Source: Paractinoplanes deccanensis
GTDB taxonomy: Bacteria > Actinomycetota > Actinomycetes > Mycobacteriales > Micromonosporaceae
Length of the DNA: 64,000 bases
Direction of reading: 5' to 3'
Assembly (NCBI RefSeq): GCF_016862115.1
Contig: NZ_BOMI01000115.1
Coordinates: 1 to 64,000 of the forward strand
Numbering within the stretch: the first letter of the stretch is position 1; each line of letters starts with the position of its first letter. Below the pieces are notes generated by a model. That model made no database searches and was not told the DNA's origin. It saw nothing but the letters and a program-made list of their open reading frames with translations. Positions 16,576-22,675 of this stretch are shown piece by piece. The position numbers and the translations under genes were made by a program.

Positions 16576-17316
16576 TCATTGCCGGCCGGGGTGAGAGGCG
16601 GAACGCAGGGCCCGGATCGCCCGCTCGACGGCGCCGGTGGCCGCGGGCGACGCGCGCAGCGCGTTGAGCATCATGAAGTGGGGCGGGGCACCCTCGTAGG
16701 TGACGGTCGTCGTGCGGACACCGGCCGCTCGGAGCCTGCCGGCGTAGGCAGCGCCCTCGTCGTCGCCACGCGCGACGACGAACGTCTCCGGCGACCGGGA
16801 CGGGTCCGCGACCTCGCGGAGGCCGCACGGGTAGTACAGCGACTGGTGGATGAAGGGGATGCCGGTCGCCGACAGCGCGGCCGCCAGGGCGCCGCCGGCC
16901 TCGTCGCCCGCGACGGAGATCCGGGCGCCGTCCAGCCCGGCGAACCGGCCCCGCGCCGCGATCCACCGCGCCACGGCGTACGACTGCTCCCAAGCCTCGG
17001 CGAAGGCGCCCTCGTGCTCGACGAAGGCGATCGCCACGTGCGCCCCGACGGCGAGCTCCCGCACGAGCCGGTCGTGGGTGCCGGCGTTGCCCATCACGAA
17101 GCCGCCGCCGTGCAGGTAGAGAACCGCCGGCAGCACCCGGGTGGCCCCGGGCGGGCGCACGATACGCACCGGCACGTCGCCCACCGTCACCCACGTCTCG
17201 TCGACGTCGAGCTTCGGCGCGGGGGCGGCCTGTGCGGCCTCCAGCGCTTGGCGAGCCGAGTCGTCGCCGCGGGCGCGGTCGTCGTTGCGGGTGCGGTCGC
17301 CGGGGAGAAGCATCAT
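16576..17316 (-). CDS. HSL-type alpha/beta hydrolase, shortened and lacking the catalytic serine
   Basis: About 246 residues, against roughly 300 for the hormone-sensitive-lipase family. The oxyanion motif LYLHGGGFVMG is intact, but the nucleophile motif GDSAGG reads GDEAGG (Glu139, codon GAG). The segment between this motif and YYPCGLREV is shorter than usual, and the acid-residue region (usually DPLRDEG) reads ARGDDEG. It is therefore unlikely to be an active esterase. ATG 17316 or 17313 is preferred: a TGTCACA-type promoter lies just upstream, which would give an almost leaderless transcript. Probably heads an operon with the hydrolase at 15848-16555. Confidence 0.8.
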   Translation of the reverse strand: MMLLPGDRTRNDDRARGDDSARQALEAAQAAPAPKLDVDETWVTVGDVPVRIVRPPGATRVLPAVLYLHGGGFVMGNAGTHDRLVRELAVGAHVAIAFVEHEGAFAEAWEQSYAVARWIAARGRFAGLDGARISVAGDEAGGALAAALSATGIPFIHQSLYYPCGLREVADPSRSPETFVVARGDDEGAAYAGRLRAAGVRTTTVTYEGAPPHFMMLNALRASPAATGAVERAIRALRSASHPGRQ

Positions 17317-17325
17317 GCCAGCCGA

Positions 17326-17352
17326 GACAGGACGGCCGTGGTTTCTGTGACA
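17326..17352 (-). promoter_or_regulatory. Putative ECF41-type promoter for the hydrolase pair
   Basis: On the minus strand TGTCACA (17352-17346) is followed after exactly 16 bases by TGTC (17329-17326). The -35 element matches the known ECF41 type (TGTCACA) and the -10 resembles CGTC. It also lies within a 13-base palindrome TTCTGTGACAGAA (17343-17355). Confidence 0.6.
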
Positions 17353-17392
17353 GAAGCTTGGTGATTGCCGCGGCACGGATCAGGATGGGCAG

Positions 17393-18262
17393 GTGACGAC
17401 GGATCTGGACGATGCCACGGCGGTCTTCCTCGGCGTGCGCCCGCGGCTGTTCGGCATCGCCTATCGGATGCTCGGCAGCGCCGGCGAGGCCGAGGACCTG
17501 CTCCAGGACGTCTGGCTGCGCTGGCAGGCGTACGACCGCAGCCAGGTCACGAATCCGGCCGCGTTCCTGGCGACCACGACCACCCGGCTCGCCATCAACG
17601 AGCTCCAGTCGGCGCGCGCCCGCCGCGAGACGTACGTCGGGCCCTGGCTGCCCGAGCCCGTCGACACGAGCGCCGATCCCTATCTGGGCGCCGAACGAGG
17701 CGAGGCGCTGGAATACGCGACCCTGCTGCTGATGGAGAGGCTCAAGCCCGCCGAGCGCGCCGCCTACGTGCTCCGGGAGGCGTTCGACTACCCGTACGCG
17801 CAGATCGCCGGCATCCTCCAGACCTCCGAGCCCGCCGTGCGCCAGCTCGTCAGCCGCGCCCGCAAGCACCTGACCGAGTCGCGGCGCACACCGGTGGCCG
17901 CCGACGAGCAAAAGAGGCTGCTGGCCGCGTTCCTCGAGGCCTCCCGCGGCGGCGACCTGAGCGCCCTCGAGAAGCTGCTCGCGCCCGGCGTGGTCAGCCT
18001 CTCCGACGGCAACGGCGCGCCCGGCGTCGCCCGCCGTCCGGTCGAGGGAGCGCTGCGGGTCGCGAAGTTCATGATGGCGCTCTCCGAGTGGATCTGGGAC
18101 GGTGCCGAGCTGCGGTGGCTGGCGAGCAACGGCCAGAGCGCGCTGCTCATCCGGCTGGCCGACGGCCGGACGGCCTACCTCACGGCCGGTGCGACGGCGG
18201 AGGGCATCGACCGCGTTCTCTGGCAGATGGTTCCCGAAAAACTGTCACAAACGCTGGGGTGA
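17393..18262 (+). CDS. ECF41-family RNA polymerase sigma factor with SnoaL-like extension
   Basis: A 289-residue ECF sigma factor. Region 2 covers about 10-75 (FGIAYRMLGSAGEAEDLLQD), the linker carries the ECF41 signature WLPEP (85-89), and region 4 covers about 105-160 (AEAQI-like helix plus SEPAVRQLVSRARK). A SnoaL-like domain follows from about 170. In ECF41 proteins this extension, not a separate anti-sigma factor, regulates activity. Here two of its signature motifs are altered: DGNG (205-208) for DGGG, and VPEKL (280-284) for the usual NPDKL. The gene is divergent from the hydrolase pair and followed by an oxidoreductase with a matching promoter. Confidence 0.92.
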   Translation: MTTDLDDATAVFLGVRPRLFGIAYRMLGSAGEAEDLLQDVWLRWQAYDRSQVTNPAAFLATTTTRLAINELQSARARRETYVGPWLPEPVDTSADPYLGAERGEALEYATLLLMERLKPAERAAYVLREAFDYPYAQIAGILQTSEPAVRQLVSRARKHLTESRRTPVAADEQKRLLAAFLEASRGGDLSALEKLLAPGVVSLSDGNGAPGVARRPVEGALRVAKFMMALSEWIWDGAELRWLASNGQSALLIRLADGRTAYLTAGATAEGIDRVLWQMVPEKLSQTLG

Positions 18263-18269
18263 TCCGGTC
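18243..18269 (+). promoter_or_regulatory. Putative ECF41-type promoter for the NDH-2-like gene
   Basis: TGTCACA (18243-18249), then 16 bases, then GGTC (18266-18269). The -35 lies within the last codons of the sigma factor gene. A start of transcription near 18276 would leave a leader of about 27 bases before ATG 18303. Confidence 0.65.
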
Positions 18270-18302
18270 TAAGGGGTGACTGCGAGAGAAACAGAGGACC
18301 CC

Positions 18303-19703
18303 ATGCGGACGATCCTGGTGGTGGGCGGCGGCTATGCCGGCTTCTACACGGCGTGGAAGCTGGAGAAGAAGCTCCGCCGTGACGAAGCGCGCGTCGTCGT
18401 GGTCGACCCTCGTCCCTACATGACCTACCAGCCGTTCCTCCCCGAGGTCGTGGCCGGCTCCGTCGAGGCCCGTCACGCCGCCGTGTCGATGCGCCGCCAC
18501 CTCACCAAGACCAGGATCATCGCCGGTACGGTGGTGAAGGTCGACCACGCGCACAAGACGGCCACGATCCGCCCCGCCGAGGGACCCGAGTACGCGTTCC
18601 CGTACGACATCATCGCCGTCACCGCGGGCGCCGTGACGCGCAAGCTCGACATCCCCGGCGTCACCGAGCACGCGATCGGCATGAAGCACGTCGAGGAGGC
18701 CGTGGCCATCCGCGACCGCCTGCTGACGAACTTCGACCGCGCCGCCACGCTCCCGCCCGGCCCGCAGCGCCGCCGGCTGCTGACCGTCACCTTCGTCGGC
18801 GGCGGCTTCTCGGGTGTGGAGGGCTTCGGCGAGCTGCTGTCGCTGGCGACCGCGCTGGCCCGCAGATATCCCGAGCTCGACCCGGCCGAGCTCTCCTTCC
18901 ACCTGGTCGAGGCGCGCGGCCGCATCCTGCCCGAGGTGACGGACAAGCCCGGCGAGTGGGTGGTGCGCTCGCTGGAGAAGCGCGGCGCGCACATCCACCT
19001 CAACGCGGTGCTCCAGTCGGCCGACGGCGGCCACGTGGTCCTGTCGACCGGCGAGGAGTTCGACTCGGACCTCATCGTGTGGACGGTCGGCAACGCGGCG
19101 AGCCCGCTCGTGCGCAACCACACCGACCTGCCGATCGACGGCCGCGGCATGCTGATGGTCCGCGCCGACCTGCGCGTGGGTGACGCGTCGTCGTTCGTGC
19201 CGGACGCGTGGGGCGCCGGCGACGACGCGGCCGTGCCCGACCTGGCGCTGGCCGGCGCCAAACCCGGCGCCGCGACGGTGCCGAACGCGCAGCACGCCGT
19301 CCGCCAGGGCAAGCTGCTGGCGAGGAACATCGTCGCGAGCCTGCGGGGCCGCGAGCCCAAGCAGTATTTGCACCACAGCCTCGGCGTGGTGGCGACGCTG
19401 GGCCTGGGGCGGGGCATCTTCCAGTACAAGGGAATCGTCATCAAGGGCTTCCCGGCGTGGGTGATGCACCGGGGCTATCACGTGCTCGCCGTGCCGAGCT
19501 GGGAGCGCAAGGTGCGCGTCCTGCTCGTCTGGGTGACGGCCGCGTTGTTCGGGCGCGACATCGTGTCGCTGGCGTCGGTGCAGCACCCGCGCCGCGCCTT
19601 CGTGACGGGCGGCGAGGTGCCGGCCGCGTCCGAGGAGCCGGCCGCGCACGAGGTGCAGGCGGTCTCCGCCGGAGCCTCGCGTGAGCATGCCCCCTCGGCA
19701 TGA
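18303..19703 (+). CDS. NDH-2-like NAD(P)/FAD-dependent oxidoreductase
   Basis: A 466-residue flavoprotein. The N-terminal FAD-binding motif is VVGGGYAGFYTAWKLE, a second dinucleotide motif is VTFVGGGFSGVEGFGEL, and the FAD-contact motif is WGAGDDAAVPD. A C-terminal hydrophobic stretch (KVRVLLVWVTAALFGRDIV) suggests membrane attachment, as in type II NADH dehydrogenases. ATG 18303 is chosen over an upstream GTG because of the AGAGGA site and the predicted promoter. Oxidoreductases of this kind are typical neighbours of ECF41 sigma genes. Its end overlaps the next gene by 23 bases. Confidence 0.88.
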   Translation: MRTILVVGGGYAGFYTAWKLEKKLRRDEARVVVVDPRPYMTYQPFLPEVVAGSVEARHAAVSMRRHLTKTRIIAGTVVKVDHAHKTATIRPAEGPEYAFPYDIIAVTAGAVTRKLDIPGVTEHAIGMKHVEEAVAIRDRLLTNFDRAATLPPGPQRRRLLTVTFVGGGFSGVEGFGELLSLATALARRYPELDPAELSFHLVEARGRILPEVTDKPGEWVVRSLEKRGAHIHLNAVLQSADGGHVVLSTGEEFDSDLIVWTVGNAASPLVRNHTDLPIDGRGMLMVRADLRVGDASSFVPDAWGAGDDAAVPDLALAGAKPGAATVPNAQHAVRQGKLLARNIVASLRGREPKQYLHHSLGVVATLGLGRGIFQYKGIVIKGFPAWVMHRGYHVLAVPSWERKVRVLLVWVTAALFGRDIVSLASVQHPRRAFVTGGEVPAASEEPAAHEVQAVSAGASREHAPSA

Positions 19704-20061
19704 CGACGCCGTGCGGAGGTTTCTGGCCGCCTGCCTGACGGGAGACACCGCGGCGCTGGGAGCCGCCCTGCACCAGGACGCCGTCGCCACGTGCGACGGC
19801 GGCGGGGCGGTCCTCGCGGCGCTCAATCCTGTGCACGGTGCGGAGAACGTCGCCGCCCTGGTGTCCGTGCTGCTGTGTGTGCCGGGCACCGAGCTCACCC
19901 TCGCGGCGGTCAACGGCCGCGCCGGCCTGGCCCTGCGCCGCGCCGGCCGCGCCGAGGCCGTCGTCGCCACCGATTGCGCCGGCGACCTCGTGGCGGCGCT
20001 GTGGATAGTGCTCAACCCCGCGAAGCTGTCCCGTTGGCATGTCACCACAGAACATGGTTAA
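19681..20061 (+). CDS. Stand-alone SnoaL-like protein resembling the ECF41 sigma regulatory domain
   Basis: A 126-residue soluble protein consisting of one SnoaL-like (NTF2-fold) domain. It aligns by eye with the C-terminal extension of ECF41 sigma factors: RRFLAACLTGDTAAL, then CDGGGAV (DGGG at 39-42), GAENVAAL, AVNGRAGLAL and ALWIVLNPAKLSRW (NPAKL at 112-116). These motifs are closer to the ECF41 consensus than those of the sigma factor at 17393. No sigma region 2 or 4 is present. It starts at GTG 19681 (or ATG 19687) inside the oxidoreductase gene, so it is translationally coupled to it. Confidence 0.85.
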   Translation: MSMPPRHDDAVRRFLAACLTGDTAALGAALHQDAVATCDGGGAVLAALNPVHGAENVAALVSVLLCVPGTELTLAAVNGRAGLALRRAGRAEAVVATDCAGDLVAALWIVLNPAKLSRWHVTTEHG

Positions 20062-20077
20062 CAGCCCTTCGCCGCGC

Positions 20078-20098
20078 GAACGTTGAGGCACCACGTTC
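20078..20098. promoter_or_regulatory. Inverted repeat upstream of the SDR gene
   Basis: GAACGT (20078-20083) is inverted as ACGTTC (20093-20098) with a 9-base spacer, just before the ribosome site of the SDR gene. It could be the operator of the XRE-type regulator that follows that gene. Confidence 0.35.
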
Positions 20099-20112
20099 CA
20101 CAGGGAGTAATC

Positions 20113-21045
20113 GTGAGAAAAGTTAGCCTCGATTCGCAGAATCTCACCGGCCGGCTGGCCCTCGTCACCGGCGCCAACAGCGGTGTCGGCCTCGGCCTCG
20201 CCACCCGCCTGGCCGCCGCCGGCGCCGAAGTGCTCCTCGCCGTCCGCGACACCGCCAAAGGCGAGTCGGCCCTCGTCCGCATCCGTGACGAGGTGCCCGC
20301 CGCCAAGCTCTCGCTCCGCCCTCTCGACCTGGCCTCGCTCGAGTCCGTGCACGCCCTCATCGACGGCCTGCTGACCGCGGGGAGGCCCGTCGACATCCTC
20401 GTCAACAACGCCGGGGTGATGGCCCCCGCCACGCGGCACACCACCGCCGACGGCCTGGAGCTCCAGTTCGGCACCAACTTCGTCGGCCATGCCGTGCTCA
20501 CCCAGCGCCTGCTGCCGCTGCTGCGCGAGGCGAAGGCCCGCGTCACCACCGTGACGAGCAGCGCCGCGCGCCAGGGCCGGCTCGACTTCGATGACCTCCA
20601 GGCCGAGCGCCGCTATTCGCCGGTCAAGGCGTACAACAACTCCAAGCTGGCCGACCTGCTCCTCGCGCTGGAGCTCGACCGCCGCAGCCGCGCCGAGGGC
20701 TGGGGCATCGTCAGCAACGCCGCACACCCCGGCACCACGCTGACCGGCCTCTACGCCGCCGGCCCGAACCTGGGGCGCCCCAAGCCCGCACCCCACGAGG
20801 CCGTCATGACCCGGTTGGCGCGCTGGGGAATCCTGGTCCAGGCCGTCCCCCAGGGCGTCCTGCCGATCCTGTACGCGGCCACGAGCCCGCATGCCGAGGG
20901 CGGCCGCCTCTACGGCCCCGACGGCTTCGGCCAGTTCACGGGCGGCCCGGCGGAGCTCACCGTCTACAAGTCCGCGCGGGACGAGGCCGCCGCCGCGCGC
21001 CTGTGGGACTACGCCGCCGGCGTACCGCAGCGAACGAAGGGCTGA
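20113..21045 (+). CDS. Short-chain dehydrogenase/reductase (SDR)
   Basis: A 310-residue classical SDR. The nucleotide-binding motif is [12 protein letters not shown], the NNAG motif lies in ILVNNAGVM, and the catalytic set is Ser (VTSSAARQG) with YNNSK in place of the usual YxxxK pattern. It resembles the retinol/protochlorophyllide-reductase-like group. GTG 20113 is preferred because GGGAG stands eight bases before it. The XRE-type regulator gene begins one base after its stop, a pairing common in actinomycetes where the regulator controls the SDR. Confidence 0.88.
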   Translation: MRKVSLDSQNLTGRLALVTGANSGVGLGLATRLAAAGAEVLLAVRDTAKGESALVRIRDEVPAAKLSLRPLDLASLESVHALIDGLLTAGRPVDILVNNAGVMAPATRHTTADGLELQFGTNFVGHAVLTQRLLPLLREAKARVTTVTSSAARQGRLDFDDLQAERRYSPVKAYNNSKLADLLLALELDRRSRAEGWGIVSNAAHPGTTLTGLYAAGPNLGRPKPAPHEAVMTRLARWGILVQAVPQGVLPILYAATSPHAEGGRLYGPDGFGQFTGGPAELTVYKSARDEAAAARLWDYAAGVPQRTKG

Positions 21046-21046
21046 G

Positions 21047-21898
21047 ATGGACCGCGCGAGACTGGCCGAATATCTGCGCACGCGCCGGGAAGCGCTTCAG
21101 CCCGAGGATGTGGGGCTTCCGCGCGGGCAGCGGCGGCGGACCCGTGGCCTGCGCCGCGAGGAGGTGGCGGTGCTCAGCGACATGTCGATCGACTACTACA
21201 GCCGGCTCGAGCAGCCGCGCGGGCCGCATCCGTCCGAGCAGATGCTCACCGCTCTCGCGCGCGGGCTGCGGCTGTCGATGGAGGAGCGCGACCACCTCTT
21301 CGAGCTGGCGGGATATGCGACGCCGCGCCGGTCGGTCGACAGCGAGCACGTGAATCCGGGCATGCTGCGCATCTTCGACGGGCTGGCCGACGCGCCGGCG
21401 ATGGTTGTGTCCTCACTGGGCGAGACGTTGCTGCAGACGCGGCTCGCGGTGGCGCTGCTGGGCGACGAGAGCATCTACAGCGGGCTCGACCGGAGCAAGC
21501 ACTACCGCTGGTTCACCGACCCGGCGACACGAGCGCCGCACCCGCGCGAGGAGTGGGACGAGCAGAGCCGGCTGATCGTGGCGGACCTGCTCCAGTCGTA
21601 CACCCGCGACGGCGCGGACTCGCGGGCCGGCGCTCTGCTCGAGGCGCTGCTGCCGGCCAGCCCGTCGTTCGCGGCGCTGTGGAAGCAGCATCCGGTCGCC
21701 GGGCCCTACTGCGGGCCGGTGCGGCTGCTGCACCCGGAGGTCGGGCCGCTGGAGCTGGACTGCCAGCGGCTCCTCGACCCGGACCGGTCGCAGCAGCTCG
21801 TCGTCTACACGGCGAAACCCGGCTCCCTCTCCCAGGAACGGCTCCAGCTCCTGTCGATCATCGGCTCGACACCCACTCCTGATAGGTCGTCCTCGTGA
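21047..21898 (+). CDS. XRE-family regulator with MmyB-like ligand-binding domain
   Basis: A 283-residue regulator. The N-terminal XRE helix-turn-helix (about 1-80) contains RTRGLRREEVAVLSDMSIDYYSRLEQPR in two parts typical of this group (RGLRREEVA and YYSRLEQ). The C-terminal part matches the MmyB-like ligand-binding domain (FDGLADAPAMVVSSLGETL, then FAALWKQHPV and HPEVGPLEL). The ATG at 21047 follows the SDR stop by one base. It probably controls the SDR gene. Its 3' end overlaps the convergent NmrA-like gene by 41 bases. Confidence 0.9.
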   Translation: MDRARLAEYLRTRREALQPEDVGLPRGQRRRTRGLRREEVAVLSDMSIDYYSRLEQPRGPHPSEQMLTALARGLRLSMEERDHLFELAGYATPRRSVDSEHVNPGMLRIFDGLADAPAMVVSSLGETLLQTRLAVALLGDESIYSGLDRSKHYRWFTDPATRAPHPREEWDEQSRLIVADLLQSYTRDGADSRAGALLEALLPASPSFAALWKQHPVAGPYCGPVRLLHPEVGPLELDCQRLLDPDRSQQLVVYTAKPGSLSQERLQLLSIIGSTPTPDRSSS

Positions 21899-22598
21899 TG
21901 ACCGCGCCGTCCCGGGCGATGATGGCGTCGCCGTGCACCGCCGCGAAGAGGCCGGCGCTCTCGTCGACGACGACGGGGCGCCGGTCGCCCTGGAAGGCCA
22001 GCGTGATGCGCCCGAGCTCGTCGAGCGGAAAGACCTCGGGGCCGGCGTAGTCGCGCACCCCCATGAGCGGCTCACCGGCCGCGACCTGCGCGACGGCGTT
22101 GGCCACCTCGGCCGAGGCCATCGGCTGCACGAGCGTCGACGGCAGGCGCACCGCGGTGTCGTCGGAGGTCCACGACATCACCGCGGTGACGAACTCGAAG
22201 AACTGCGTGGCCCGCACGATCGAGTACGGGATCTTCTCCTGCTCGGCGAGCAGCGTCTCCTGGAGCACCTTGGCCCGGTAGTAGGCGAGGTCCGGCACCC
22301 GGTCGGCGCCGACGATCGACAGGATGACGATGTGCTCGGTGCCGGCGTCCTCGGCCTCGTCGATCAGGTTCTCCATGGTCTCCCGGAAGAACACCGCGGA
22401 GGCGTCGTCGAAGGTCGGCGAGTTCGTCAAGTTGATGACCGTTTGCGCGCCCTTGATGGCCTCCGCGACGCCCTTGCCGCTGCTCAGGTCGACGCCGTTG
22501 GAGAGCGAGTAGGGCGCCGCCTCGTGCCCCTGAGCGTTGAGGAGCTTGACGACCTGCGAGCCGATCAGCCCGGTGCCGCCGATGACAGCGATCTTCAT
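21858..22598 (-). CDS. NmrA-like NAD(P)-binding oxidoreductase
   Basis: A 246-residue atypical SDR: the dinucleotide motif is IGGTGLIGSQVVKLL, followed by INLTNSPTFDD, HIVILSIVGADRV and YSIVRATQFFEFV, which are characteristic of the NmrA-type oxidoreductases commonly found beside ECF41 sigma genes. ATG 22598 has a GGAAGG site about ten bases upstream. A TGTCACA-N16-GGTC promoter lies 28 bases or so before it, linking it to the sigma factor at 17393 despite the SDR and XRE genes between them. Confidence 0.9.
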   Translation of the reverse strand: MKIAVIGGTGLIGSQVVKLLNAQGHEAAPYSLSNGVDLSSGKGVAEAIKGAQTVINLTNSPTFDDASAVFFRETMENLIDEAEDAGTEHIVILSIVGADRVPDLAYYRAKVLQETLLAEQEKIPYSIVRATQFFEFVTAVMSWTSDDTAVRLPSTLVQPMASAEVANAVAQVAAGEPLMGVRDYAGPEVFPLDELGRITLAFQGDRRPVVVDESAGLFAAVHGDAIIARDGAVITRTTYQEWVSSR

Positions 22599-22632
22599 GG
22601 TCCTGTGCCTTCCGTGGTCGTGTTTCCCCAAG

Positions 22633-22659
22633 GACCACGGGGCCCGGCCGGATGTGACA
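22633..22659 (-). promoter_or_regulatory. Putative ECF41-type promoter for the NmrA-like gene
   Basis: On the minus strand TGTCACA (22659-22653), 16 bases, then GGTC (22636-22633). The expected transcription start near 22626 leaves a leader of about 28 bases, nearly the same geometry as at 18243-18303. Confidence 0.65.
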
Positions 22660-22670
22660 CCGGCCGGGCC
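22641..22670 (-). terminator. Hairpin after the glycosidase gene, with a promoter element in its loop
   Basis: GGCCCGGCCGG (22641-22651) pairs perfectly with CCGGCCGGGCC (22660-22670) around the 8-base loop ATGTGACA. It follows the GH106-like stop by five bases. The loop is the -35 element of the next gene's putative promoter. Confidence 0.65.
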
Positions 22671-22675
22671 GCGCC

